From NCBI RefSeq assembly GCF_002162135.1, contig NZ_CP021382.1, positions 3,160,001 through 3,224,000 on the forward strand: 64,000 nucleotides of DNA, written 5' to 3'. The position numbers and the translations under genes are program-made. This stretch comes from Cellvibrio sp. PSBB006. Lineage in GTDB: Bacteria; Pseudomonadota; Gammaproteobacteria; Pseudomonadales; Cellvibrionaceae. The notes beneath the pieces are model-generated. The model was not told the origin of the DNA. It ran no database searches and was given only the letters and a program-made list of their open reading frames with translations. Within the stretch, counting starts at the first letter, position 1. Each line of letters opens with the position of its first letter. Shown here in pieces: positions 1 through 8,947 of the stretch.

Positions 1-118
1 CAGGGTTCATCAAAATTACATGCAGATCACAATCAGTCCGCAACTCCTTTAGCAAGGTGTATGCCTGCACTTCAGCGCCCGCCCAGAGATCGCCAGAAAT
101 AATGTGCATTACCTTCAT
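1..118 (-). CDS. Glycosyltransferase, N-terminal part only (runs off the window)
   Basis: Reading the minus strand from ATG at 118 gives 39 codons beginning MKVMHIISGDLWAGAEVQA and continuing open to the window edge. A short beta strand, then a Gly/Ala-Glu segment followed by a helix, is the usual start of a GT-B glycosyltransferase (GT4-like, glycosyltransferase group 1). It lies beside an exopolysaccharide locus, so it probably adds a sugar to the repeat unit. It diverges from the GT2 gene, with about 190 bp of shared promoter region. The family call is an inference from the N-terminus alone; the rest of the protein is not visible. Confidence 0.6.
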   Translation of the reverse strand, partial: MKVMHIISGDLWAGAEVQAYTLLKELRTDCDLHVILMNP

Positions 119-310
119 GCGTCGGTTTACAATTGCCATGCTGAGATTTCTTGATCAGTCACTATAAAGCGTCAGGATGCATCGACCCCGGGTAAAACTT
201 ACCCGTCATCAAGGCTAAACAATGGAGATGAATATTATGCTTCGATGTCTTCACACAACAAGCAATTTTATGAATGTCACCTGTAAAGAATTCCAACAAT
301 GAGGCCGTCC

Positions 311-1456
311 ATGCTTGAGTTTCTTTTTTGGTTTTTTGCGCTGGGTTCCGTTTTCAGTTACTTCATCTATCCGCTGATCCTAAAGGTACTGGCACAAACT
401 CGCCAGCATAATGTTTTACCGGATAGCCAGGAGCCAGCCAATCCACTTTTCCTCTCGTTGATTGTTACAGCCTATAACGAAGAAGCACGCATCCGCGAGA
501 AGATCGAAAATACCTTAATGGTCCGTTTTGATCCAACACGCCTGGAGCTGATTGTGGCCTCTGACTGCTCCGATGATAAGACAGACGATATTGTCCGCGA
601 GTATGCTGATCGCGGTGTCCGCCTGGTGCGGGCGGCCGAGCGACTTGGCAAGGAGAACGCACAGAGAACTGCCATCGAAGAAGCTCGCGGAGATGTCATT
701 GTTTTTTCCGACGTGGCAACCCAGATTCCGGAAGATGCACTGGAAAAACTGGAGGCCTATTTTCAAGATCCGCAGATCGGCGCCGTATCCAGCGAGGATC
801 GGTTTATCAGCAAAGACGGCAGCATAGCGGGCGAAGGTGCCTACGTTAAATATGAAATGTGGCTGCGCCAGCAGGAGTCAAAGCTTGCCGGCCTAGTCGG
901 CCTCAGCGGTTCTTTTTTTGCTGCACGCAAGGCCGTTTGCCAGGTATGGGACATTCATTCTCCCAGTGATTTCAACACGGCATTGAATACCGCCCGGCTG
1001 GGCTTGCGTGCCGTCACTGCACCGGATGTACTCGGCTATTACCAGGACCTGAAAGATCCGCAAAAGGAATACCAGCGTAAAATCCGGACAGTTATTCGCG
1101 GTATGACGGCGCTTTCACGACATAGCGAAGTACTCAATCCGCAACGTTTTGGTCTGTTTGCTTTTCAGGTGTTTTCTCACAAGTTGATGCGTTGGCTGGT
1201 GCCCTGGTGTTTGATCGGCCTGCTCATCGTCTCGGCCGTTATCGCTCATGAAAGCCTGTTTTATTCCTTCGCACTTTTGGTGCAGCTTGGCTTTTATGGC
1301 GTAGCGTTGCTCGCGCATTTCCTGCCGCATCTGCGCGAGACATCCTGGGTTAAATTGATTTATTTCTTTGTGCAGGTAAATGTGGCTTTGCTGGATGCGG
1401 CCATCAAATTTTTGGCCGGTGAGAGAATGACGACGTGGAAGCCTTCGGCGCGTTGA
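311..1456 (+). CDS. Membrane-associated family 2 glycosyltransferase
   Basis: The protein is about 381 residues. It has an N-terminal hydrophobic segment, then a GT2 GT-A domain opening with LIVTAYNEEARI, the nucleotide-binding region ASDCSDDKT, and an acidic FSDVAT motif in the DXD position. Three to four hydrophobic helices form the C-terminal third, as in processive or membrane-tethered GT2 enzymes. It should transfer a nucleotide-activated sugar to a lipid-linked or growing glycan at the inner membrane. An in-frame ATG at 299 is possible, but the ATG at 311 has a GAGG ribosome site 6 bases upstream and is preferred. The aminotransferase-like gene overlaps its 3' end, so the two are probably co-transcribed. 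Confidence 0.8.
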   Translation: MLEFLFWFFALGSVFSYFIYPLILKVLAQTRQHNVLPDSQEPANPLFLSLIVTAYNEEARIREKIENTLMVRFDPTRLELIVASDCSDDKTDDIVREYADRGVRLVRAAERLGKENAQRTAIEEARGDVIVFSDVATQIPEDALEKLEAYFQDPQIGAVSSEDRFISKDGSIAGEGAYVKYEMWLRQQESKLAGLVGLSGSFFAARKAVCQVWDIHSPSDFNTALNTARLGLRAVTAPDVLGYYQDLKDPQKEYQRKIRTVIRGMTALSRHSEVLNPQRFGLFAFQVFSHKLMRWLVPWCLIGLLIVSAVIAHESLFYSFALLVQLGFYGVALLAHFLPHLRETSWVKLIYFFVQVNVALLDAAIKFLAGERMTTWKPSAR

Positions 1457-2583
1457 TATATGGCGATCTGCCGCCAGTCGGCAACCGTATTTGTTGGCAT
1501 GAAGCCGCGCAGGAAGAGCTGCCGTCATTCATCGACTACCAACCGCTGTGGCTGGACTGCGGAACATCCGCCTTGGCGGTTGCCCTTTTGGCGGCAAAGG
1601 CGAAGCATCCTGAAATAAGCGCGCCGGAAGTTATTGTTCCAGCTTATTGCTGCCCGGATCTGGTAGCGGCGGCAAATTTTGCCGGCGTTAAGGTGGTAGT
1701 TGTTGATATTGCGAAGGCAGATCCAGCATTGGATACAAATGCCTTGCAAGCTTCCATCAGCGACAGCACGGTGGCAATTATCGCGGTAAATTTTCTTGGT
1801 ATTTGCGACAATTTAGCCGCACTTACCCAGCTGCGACAACAGCACCCGCACATCAGCCTCATCGAAGATAATGCCCAGTGGTTTCCTGATGCAGAAGCGT
1901 TTTCGAGCCTGATGGGTGATTATGTGGTGTTTTCTTTCGGGCGCGGCAAACCGCTCAGTTTGTTAGGTGGTGGCTTGTTGTTGGCAAAAGCCGAGCCTCA
2001 GACTGATCTGGCTGCCTATCTCACCGGGCAACCGGCACCGTCTTCCCGACTGAAGTTGAAAGTATCTGCGTATAACCTGTTGCTTCAACCGCGTCTTTAT
2101 CAGCTATTGAATAGAAACCCCTTATTAAAACTCGGGGAGACTCGTTATCATCCGTTGACCGTTGTCACGCCGATGGATGATCAGCGCCGACGTTTGTTGC
2201 CCGAAAATTTTAATCGTTATTCAAAGCGGTCACAGAGTCGGGAGTTTGCCTACGACAAACAGATTCCCGCCTCCGTTAATTGTCTGGACGCACTCACCTC
2301 GCCACGCAGGAGACGATTGTTACGCTACCCTTTGTTGGTTGATGATAGATTACAACGCGATTTGCTGTTGCAAAAGTTGCGTAGTGCAGGACTGGGGGCA
2401 ACGGCAATGTATCAAAAACCCCTACCGGAAATTCCCGGCGTTGAGGCGATGGTTGATATCAGAGGCAATTACAACAATGCCAGGGATTTTGCAGATCGAC
2501 TGATTACGCTGCCGCTGCATGAGGGTGTTGATGAAAAGTCATTTAACAGGATTATCAGTATAATTTCCCACCTGAAGCGATAA
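1435..2583 (+). CDS. DegT/DnrJ/EryC1/StrS-type PLP aminotransferase-like protein
   Basis: The 382-residue protein has the fold-type I PLP pattern of the DegT family: CGTSAL near residue 42 (phosphate-binding helix), an acidic EDNAQW at 144-149 where the family has EDAAQ, and SFGRGKPLSLLGGG with Lys172 in the Schiff-base position. Family members aminate keto-sugars on nucleotide carriers; here a role in making an amino sugar for the exopolysaccharide is inferred. The start is GTG at 1435, 22 bases inside the preceding glycosyltransferase gene, with GAGAG upstream. The motifs diverge enough from textbook members that the exact substrate, and whether it is a transaminase at all, are uncertain. 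Its stop lies 2 bases from the stop of the convergent exosortase gene. Confidence 0.7.
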   Translation: MEAFGALIYGDLPPVGNRICWHEAAQEELPSFIDYQPLWLDCGTSALAVALLAAKAKHPEISAPEVIVPAYCCPDLVAAANFAGVKVVVVDIAKADPALDTNALQASISDSTVAIIAVNFLGICDNLAALTQLRQQHPHISLIEDNAQWFPDAEAFSSLMGDYVVFSFGRGKPLSLLGGGLLLAKAEPQTDLAAYLTGQPAPSSRLKLKVSAYNLLLQPRLYQLLNRNPLLKLGETRYHPLTVVTPMDDQRRRLLPENFNRYSKRSQSREFAYDKQIPASVNCLDALTSPRRRRLLRYPLLVDDRLQRDLLLQKLRSAGLGATAMYQKPLPEIPGVEAMVDIRGNYNNARDFADRLITLPLHEGVDEKSFNRIISIISHLKR

Positions 2584-2585
2584 AA

Positions 2586-4049
2586 TTATTGCACGGGCTC
2601 CGCCAACCAATCCCGCGCAACCTGTTTGATAGCCTCTGTTTGTGCAGCGCAGCTTGAATCATTACATGCAGCCTGGGCAGTAAAGATAACAAAGTAATTA
2701 TCCCCCCATAACATCGCGGGGATTTGTAACAATTTCGCCAACTCATATTGGTGAGTTGCATAGCGCCCCACGAAATAGAGATGCGCAAGCAGATGATAAT
2801 TTTCCGAACCTGCACGCTTCATGACCGAAAATTGTAATCCGGTAGCGTCGTCCTTCCTTTCACTGGCAATTGACCAGACATCCCGGTCATGCAGACTCCT
2901 GAAATAAGGCACAAGTTTTTCCTGCGTGTCTGTCTGAACATATTGCACAAGCTCTACACGCACAACAACATCTTTCGCGATGACAGACTGATTGTAAGTT
3001 AATGGCAAACCCGGATAACTCAGCTCAACATTAGGAACCGGTGCACCGGTTGAATGTGCGGCTGAATAATGATTTAAGGCGTTCAAGGTAAATGCCGGAG
3101 CCTTTTCCAGTGTGGTAGGCGCGAGTAATGCTAAGGCCGGTCCAATCATCAACAAGAGCAGCGGAAGTAGTGGGCGTGCAGTTGGTATTCCACTTTCGAC
3201 ACGCGGCTTTGGTTTGAACGCCGGTGCATAGTAAATCGCCGGCAACATCACCAAAGCAAACAGTACCCACCCAAACAATTCATGATCTTCCATCAGGCTG
3301 CTTTTCATTTCGGTTTGATAACCGATGACCACCAGCGAAAAGATGCGCACCCAATTCGTCAACAAGGACAGCACAATGGCCACACCGAATGCGACCAATA
3401 CCTGTTTCACGCGATAATGGTTCAGATAACTGATCAGATAAGCCATCAACAAACCGATAACGAAATAACGCAAGCCGGAGCAGCCATCATCGATATACAA
3501 ACGCCCGTAAGGAATAAAGATATTGCTCCCATCCATCAAGAGCGTCATGCCACTCAGCCGTGCCGTCTTGCCGACAACGGCCGCACTGATTTCCACCAGC
3601 GGTCCATTGAGTATGCCCCACAGCGGTAGTGCAAAAATCAATATTCCACAGGGCACTGCAACATGCCGTAGCGTCTTCAATGAATAACAACTCGCTATAA
3701 ATAGCAGGATGATACACAGGAGCGTGACCTGAACGAGAATACCAATGTGAATTTTGTGGAACAAAAACCACGCCAGAGAAGCCAGCCCCAGCAAAATGAG
3801 CAGAAAAGTACGCACTGCTTTAGCATCTTTGCGATAAGGCCAGGGCAAGGCGTGCCACATTAAAAACAGAAAAATAGCAACCGTGGGTAAGCCATGAGAC
3901 AGGTCCTGATCCCATTGAATCCAACGCAGATACAACTGGCTGACCGACGAAAAATAAAAAGCAATGATGAGCAAAAAGAACAGACAAAACTGTACGAATG
4001 CGTTTCGTTGTTCACGCGCTACAAGTGCGGATAGATCTGTATCTTTCAT
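2586..4049 (-). CDS. xrtA: Exosortase with fused C-terminal EpsI-like domain (XrtA type)
   Basis: The 487-residue protein has about eight membrane segments in residues 20-275, then a soluble region from about 300 to the end. The exosortase catalytic triad can be seen: Cys190 in DDGCSGLRYF, Arg235 in TNWVRI and His256 in EDHELFGW. The C-terminal region resembles the EpsI domain (DUF3485), which is fused to the exosortase in XrtA-type proteins. Exosortases are integral-membrane transpeptidase-like enzymes that process PEP-CTERM proteins in bacteria that also make a matching exopolysaccharide. The surrounding locus fits that pairing, but no PEP-CTERM substrate is encoded in this window. It is the last gene of a minus-strand series. 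Confidence 0.85.
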   Translation of the reverse strand: MKDTDLSALVAREQRNAFVQFCLFFLLIIAFYFSSVSQLYLRWIQWDQDLSHGLPTVAIFLFLMWHALPWPYRKDAKAVRTFLLILLGLASLAWFLFHKIHIGILVQVTLLCIILLFIASCYSLKTLRHVAVPCGILIFALPLWGILNGPLVEISAAVVGKTARLSGMTLLMDGSNIFIPYGRLYIDDGCSGLRYFVIGLLMAYLISYLNHYRVKQVLVAFGVAIVLSLLTNWVRIFSLVVIGYQTEMKSSLMEDHELFGWVLFALVMLPAIYYAPAFKPKPRVESGIPTARPLLPLLLLMIGPALALLAPTTLEKAPAFTLNALNHYSAAHSTGAPVPNVELSYPGLPLTYNQSVIAKDVVVRVELVQYVQTDTQEKLVPYFRSLHDRDVWSIASERKDDATGLQFSVMKRAGSENYHLLAHLYFVGRYATHQYELAKLLQIPAMLWGDNYFVIFTAQAACNDSSCAAQTEAIKQVARDWLAEPVQ

Positions 4050-4276
4050 CTGCTCGATTCAGGAACCTTTGAAAAATGTTTGAAACCGCGCTGGCAAGGC
4101 AAAGGGAGGTGGAGTTTTGATATAAGAGCTGTTGAGCCGTTCGCCACCGCGGCCTGATTTAATAATGCAAGGGGATACTACCTAACCAACCAAGGCTTGG
4201 ATAGGTATATATGAAGAAGAGGATAAAAGACTAACAAACACCCGAAATCAATTCATCCCTGAACACTGTCATCGAA

Positions 4277-4849
4277 TCAATTGGGATTGATAGGGACATA
4301 CTCGCTGTATAAACCATTCACATCAAAGGTGGCGATCTGGAATTCATAGCTTCCGCTAAGTTCACCCATGTCGTAATGGTCAACGGTGCCATCGTCGATG
4401 ACAACGGATTCATAATCTTGCGCGGACGTCAGTTTATAACGTATTTCATAGCCACCGATCTCATACAGCTCAAGGTAATCACCGTTTTCACGTTCCGTGG
4501 GGATATACCATTCAATGACCACATCATTGGAGACGGGAGCTGCTGACGAAGAACTGCTGGATTTTACCGAACTGGTTGAACTTCTGGAGCTGCTGGAAAC
4601 GCCCACGCCCACCGGAGAAGAGCTGCTTGAAGAAGAGCTCATTGATGAACGCTGGGATGAAACGCTGGACGATACCGTCCCCGAACTGCTACTGGGGACA
4701 GACGCCGCTACCGAGGCTTGACTTGATGCGTCATTAACCTGGCCGAGACGGGATTCATCGTCATTGCCACCGCATGCAGAAAGCAGCAGCAATGCGCTGG
4801 CACATGCCAGAAGATTGGGTAAGCGACGCGCGACATTGACGATATTCAT
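4277..4849 (-). CDS. Serine-rich lipoprotein with a fibronectin-III-like domain
   Basis: From the ATG at 4849 (AGGATG 8 bases upstream) the product is about 190 residues. It has a signal peptide ending in the lipobox LLSAC, a low-complexity Ser-rich stretch of about 70 residues with Pro, Val and Thr interruptions, then a C-terminal beta-sandwich-like domain (DVVIEWYIPTERENGDYLEL onward) resembling fibronectin type III. Poly-Ser linkers of this kind are typical of Cellvibrio and Saccharophagus surface and secreted proteins. An outer-membrane anchor presenting a small domain is inferred. It has no PEP-CTERM tail, so nothing marks it as an exosortase substrate. A longer reading from 4885 lacks a ribosome site. 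Confidence 0.75.
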   Translation of the reverse strand: MNIVNVARRLPNLLACASALLLLSACGGNDDESRLGQVNDASSQASVAASVPSSSSGTVSSSVSSQRSSMSSSSSSSSPVGVGVSSSSRSSTSSVKSSSSSSAAPVSNDVVIEWYIPTERENGDYLELYEIGGYEIRYKLTSAQDYESVVIDDGTVDHYDMGELSGSYEFQIATFDVNGLYSEYVPINPN

Positions 4850-5285
4850 GCTGGGTACATCCTGAAAATCTATGGCTGAAGCCAAGAAAAACTGTTGATT
4901 TTCGTCAGTCCTTCGATGGAATCCTGAAGAGAGTATTGATCAGGGTTTTGCAATTTCACGCGGCGGGCGCACTATTTTGCAATTTGTAGAAAGGCGCCAC
5001 TCTTTTCGTGCAGCCTGGTTCACTGACGGCAAAATCTTTATATGAGCTTTGGTTATATAAAGGATTAAGACGACACGCGTGAAACCTTTCCCCTGATACC
5101 CCGGCGCTTGTCATAAAAGTGTTAAAAAAATCGACAAATTTACCGAGGCGGCCGAATCATAGCGGGATAAATGCGGGAAATATGAGAAGCGGGCGACATC
5201 TTGAGAAAATTCCAGCCCCACAGAAGCGCTAAATCTGCCCGCCACCGGCGAAACAAATAATTCAGCGCCAAAATGAGCTGTGAAT
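4850..5285. other. Intergenic region, 436 bp
   Basis: No convincing reading frame, RNA gene or strong terminator is seen between the beta-barrel gene and the lipoprotein gene. The part next to 4850 probably holds the lipoprotein promoter. It includes an AT-rich stretch around 5035-5070 with no clear sigma-70 boxes. Confidence 0.5.
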
Positions 5286-6569
5286 CTAGAAGGTGTAGGT
5301 CAGGGATATACCGGAGATGCGTTCATCGTAGGTCAGCGTTTCCGCATCGGACTCGCTTTCATCGACGATAAAGAAAACCTGTACGGACAAATCATTGATA
5401 AAGGTGTAACGATAATTGGCACCGAAAGACGTTACCGTAAAATCGTTTCTGTCTACGTCACTGTCGAATTTACGTTCCTGTCTGCTCGCCTGTAAGCCAA
5501 CAGATGACGCCCGTGAAAGTTGGTAGTCGAAGCCAATACTGGCTACATTTTGATCATTGTCTTCTATGAGTGTCTGGTATTGTTCCTGCTCGTACAACAG
5601 GCTCGCGTAGGCGTTGCAACGCTCACAAAGAGACTCGTTGTCCCAGCGGAGTTCCACCACCCGGCTTTCAAATTGATCCAGACCTACACCCGTCGCATCA
5701 TCCAGGTTCACATTGTCCAGCATGCCCTGATTACCATCCCCCAGAGAGGTATCAGTAATCTGCTGGCTGGCAAGCAAGCTCAGGGTATTAAAGCCCGAGC
5801 GGTAATCTATCTCGACCCGATAACTGGGTGCGGAAAAATCCTCGCCCACTTCCGGCGTACTCTGGTTATATCCCAAGCTTACGCGGTAAGACAGGTAGCG
5901 CAATTCGGTAGCGAAGGTGACCGAGGCATTTTGATATTCATAGTCATTATCGGGGAGGGCGTCGTAACTTATTTCGGTGTGCTGGGCCGCAACCTCCAGG
6001 TTGCTCACGGAGGAAAAGCGATGCTGCCAGATCAGTGAACCGCCGGTGCGCTCTGAATTAAAGATATCCGTGTAACGAAAATCGACTTGCGTGTAGTCGC
6101 CTCGCAGCAACACATTATCGACGGGGGAAAGACGCAACCGCGCCGTCGGAATAGCCGAAAAAATTTGTCGCTCATCTTCGTTTTGTAACAAATCAACCTG
6201 ATCCGGCGCGCCCAATACGGAACGGCGCGAGTGGACCAATAATAAATCCACGGGGTGGTGGGCTTTGCCAATTAACAATTCGGCATTGCCTTCAATTAAA
6301 CTGCGGTCGGGTTGTGTTTCCTTGTCGAAGCGGTTCTCACTTGCACGATAATCGGTTTCAAAATCCAGCAGGGAATTTTCATAATCAGCCAGAATACCTG
6401 CACTGTACTCATCCTGACGCTCAGAAATTTTGTCGCTGTACGTGCGTCGCGCATTATCAGAATAGCGGCTGGTAACACCCAGATCGATCTCCACGGCAGC
6501 GATGGCCGGCATCGCCAGAGCAGGCAGACATAACGGCGTAATACATCTGAAAAATAATGTCCGTTTCAT
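5286..6569 (-). CDS. Outer-membrane beta-barrel protein of an exosortase/EPS locus
   Basis: The 427-residue protein has a signal peptide ending around AMPAIAA, then alternating amphipathic strands with many Tyr, Arg and Asp residues, and closes with SGISLTYTF, a C-terminal aromatic signature of outer-membrane barrels. It resembles the PEP-CTERM-associated outer-membrane family (TIGR03016-like) found in exosortase EPS operons, where it is thought to aid polymer export across the outer membrane. It is 21 bp downstream of the BY-kinase-like gene on the same strand. Two Cys residues in LCERCNA could form a disulfide. The barrel assignment is good; the role in EPS secretion comes from context. Confidence 0.75.
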   Translation of the reverse strand: MKRTLFFRCITPLCLPALAMPAIAAVEIDLGVTSRYSDNARRTYSDKISERQDEYSAGILADYENSLLDFETDYRASENRFDKETQPDRSLIEGNAELLIGKAHHPVDLLLVHSRRSVLGAPDQVDLLQNEDERQIFSAIPTARLRLSPVDNVLLRGDYTQVDFRYTDIFNSERTGGSLIWQHRFSSVSNLEVAAQHTEISYDALPDNDYEYQNASVTFATELRYLSYRVSLGYNQSTPEVGEDFSAPSYRVEIDYRSGFNTLSLLASQQITDTSLGDGNQGMLDNVNLDDATGVGLDQFESRVVELRWDNESLCERCNAYASLLYEQEQYQTLIEDNDQNVASIGFDYQLSRASSVGLQASRQERKFDSDVDRNDFTVTSFGANYRYTFINDLSVQVFFIVDESESDAETLTYDERISGISLTYTF

Positions 6570-6590
6570 ATTCGATGCCTCTGAGTGAAA

Positions 6591-7376
6591 TCAGTTGTTG
6601 AATACCAGCCCCGCAAACTTTTCTTTACCTACCGCCTCAACGGCTGACAACACTTCATTCGTCACCGCTTTTCCGAACGGCACGACCAATAAAGCATGAT
6701 CACAATACTGCGACAATATTCGCGCCTCTGTCGACTGCTGCACCGGCGGTGCGTCCAACACAATAAAACGATCCGGGTAGCGATTTTTTATCTCGGCGAT
6801 AAACACTTCCATACGCTTGGAGCTGAATAATTCCGCTGCCGACTCACTCAATCCACCGGAGGGAATCACTCGTAAGCGTTCAACACCGCTGGGATAAATA
6901 ATGTGTTTCAAGGGTATGGTGTTATCAAACAGATATTGCACTAACCCATTGTCAACTTCCGTCGTGGTGTAACGTTCAGCGGAGGTGCTGTGCGGATTGC
7001 AATCGACATACAGGGCTGTTTTGTGAGGGTCCAACGCAAAAGTTGCCGCTAAATTGAAGCCGAAGAAACTCGAGTCCGCCTCGGTAGTCACCGAAGACAC
7101 CAATACCACAATGTTATCGCTCTTACTTTTTTGTAACAGGCGAATCCGGACCTCACGAAAGGCGTTCAACAATTCGCGCTGACGCATGCCGATGAAGACG
7201 ACTTTCTTTTCATAGAGTTCATCCTGTGTCCACAGGATCGGCAGCGACATATTTTTTATTTGTTCGCGCTTGCGATGCTCAAGCACAGCCGTCTTGACCA
7301 ATTGATCGCGGCTTTCAACCATGGCATCAACGCCTTCGATCAGCTGTTCAATATTACGTTCTTTGTTCTTATCCAT
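6591..7376 (-). CDS. BY-kinase/ParA-like EPS locus protein with a lost P-loop
   Basis: From the ATG at 7376 (AGGA ribosome site) the product is 261 residues. Its order of elements matches the bacterial tyrosine autokinases of EPS/exosortase loci: a Walker A position at residues 91-110, Walker A-prime (ALYVDCNPHS, 121-130) and Walker B (FIVLDAPPV, 204-212). The Walker A itself reads SSVTTEADSSFF where the family has SS..GEGKS, so the Lys and the Gly residues that hold ATP phosphates are missing. There is also no C-terminal Tyr cluster. It is therefore probably a non-catalytic partner of the Wzz-like protein encoded directly upstream (15 bp apart) rather than a working kinase. The frame is intact, so it is not simply decayed. 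Confidence 0.75.
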   Translation of the reverse strand: MDKNKERNIEQLIEGVDAMVESRDQLVKTAVLEHRKREQIKNMSLPILWTQDELYEKKVVFIGMRQRELLNAFREVRIRLLQKSKSDNIVVLVSSVTTEADSSFFGFNLAATFALDPHKTALYVDCNPHSTSAERYTTTEVDNGLVQYLFDNTIPLKHIIYPSGVERLRVIPSGGLSESAAELFSSKRMEVFIAEIKNRYPDRFIVLDAPPVQQSTEARILSQYCDHALLVVPFGKAVTNEVLSAVEAVGKEKFAGLVFNN

Positions 7377-7390
7377 TCTGTCCTGCCCCC

Positions 7391-8911
7391 TTAGCTTCTG
7401 GTGATATGCCAATAGCTGGCAAAACTGGCATACGCGGCCATCGCCAACAGACACAGAAAGAACAATATCACCACATCTTTTCTCAGCAGACGTTCGCTGA
7501 GCGGTGTGTGGTAATGCGGAATAATGCCGATTAGCTCGATACCTGCGGGCAGTTGCTGCTGCAAGGCGCGCGCTGAACGGAAATGCGGATCGACCATGAC
7601 ATACAACACCAGCAAACCAATGGGTGCCAACAATCCGAGGATGGGTCCGATAATAGCGAAATGAATAAAACGCAAGCCGGATGGTTTTAACGGAAAGGTC
7701 GCCGGTTCCTGAATGCGATAGCTGATTCCCTGCCCCTCAATATCCAGAGTCATGGATAAGCGCGCCGATTCCTTACGCTGCAACATCTCTTCATATACAT
7801 CGCGGGTTACGTTGTAATCGCGGGTTAATTCCGAAAGCTGCGCCTGATTGGCGGCGACCCGTTGCGCACGTTCGTGTTCCTGTTCTGACAAATGTATCAA
7901 GGATTCCATACGACGCTTTTGGCCGCGCAAGTCGACTTTTGCCACCGACAATTGCCGCCGCAATTCTTCATACAATGGATTTTCTACCGCCTCGCCCCGC
8001 CCGGTGTAGACATCACCACCGGAAGCCTGTGCCATATGAATCGCCGTATCCAATTCCGCTATTTGTGCCCGCAGGGAAATAACATCCGGATAGCCTTCCT
8101 GGTAAACCAACAGCAGTTGCTCCAGTTGATTAACCAAACCCTGCCGACGCTGGCGCAACTCATCTATCTCACCTTTGGTCTGCTGATATTGGCTTTCATT
8201 ACCCAGTTGAGTGGTGATGGTGTTAATGCGCGCTTCTGTTTCTTCAATGGTAATTTTGAGGGATTCAATTTCGCCGCGTAACTCGGCAATGCGCGTGGCA
8301 ACACCCGCTTCGGTGCCGTCGACGTTTTGCGCATTAAACTCCTTGAGTTTTTCTTCTGCCAGCTCCAGTTGTCGTTTGTAGGTTTGTACCTGTGCATCAA
8401 TAAAATTAAAGGCGTTTAAGCTCTCCTGACGCTTTTTGCTGGCACTGTTTTCAATGAAGACGTTGATGATGGTGTTGAGTGTTTCAAATGAATTATCAGG
8501 ATCGTTGGATACAAACGAGATACGGAAATAATTATTCTGTTCTGAACGCACATCAAGGCCACCCCGTATAGCGCGAATGATGCGGTCCTCTTGTTCCGGC
8601 GGTGTATCTTTTGTCAGCATACCGCGCTGCCGCGCTACGGTTTCCATAATGCCACGCGTATAAATAATTTCGCGTGCCTGCACGGAACGGTCAATGGATG
8701 TCACTTCTGCGCGTCCGCGCAACAGGGGTTCAAGAATATTGGTTTCATCGGCAAATAACAGCGCGCTGGTGGCGTAATTCTTGGGCCACATAACGCCCAC
8801 CAGCAACGCTATGCCACTCACCAGAATAAACAACAGCACGCACCAGAAACGAAAGCGGATCAACTCTGCTTTCAACGCGAGCAAGATATCTTTAATAAAC
8901 GCCGTATCCAT
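7391..8911 (-). CDS. Wzz-type polysaccharide chain-length determinant
   Basis: The 506-residue protein has a membrane helix at about 23-45, a Wzz domain (residues 45-150), a long coiled coil (about 170-380 with Glu/Gln/Leu heptads), a second helix around 415-435 and a further hydrophobic segment near the C-terminus (VVILFFLCLLAMAAYASF). This is the layout of the EPS-locus chain-length family (TIGR03007-like). Such proteins oligomerise in the inner membrane and set polymer length together with the BY-kinase. No kinase domain is fused; the kinase-like protein is the next gene downstream. The export lipoprotein gene is just upstream, giving an export operon. Confidence 0.85.
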   Translation of the reverse strand: MDTAFIKDILLALKAELIRFRFWCVLLFILVSGIALLVGVMWPKNYATSALLFADETNILEPLLRGRAEVTSIDRSVQAREIIYTRGIMETVARQRGMLTKDTPPEQEDRIIRAIRGGLDVRSEQNNYFRISFVSNDPDNSFETLNTIINVFIENSASKKRQESLNAFNFIDAQVQTYKRQLELAEEKLKEFNAQNVDGTEAGVATRIAELRGEIESLKITIEETEARINTITTQLGNESQYQQTKGEIDELRQRRQGLVNQLEQLLLVYQEGYPDVISLRAQIAELDTAIHMAQASGGDVYTGRGEAVENPLYEELRRQLSVAKVDLRGQKRRMESLIHLSEQEHERAQRVAANQAQLSELTRDYNVTRDVYEEMLQRKESARLSMTLDIEGQGISYRIQEPATFPLKPSGLRFIHFAIIGPILGLLAPIGLLVLYVMVDPHFRSARALQQQLPAGIELIGIIPHYHTPLSERLLRKDVVILFFLCLLAMAAYASFASYWHITRS

Positions 8912-8947
8912 GAATCCTCACCTGGCTGTAGGGTTGTCTAACAACCG

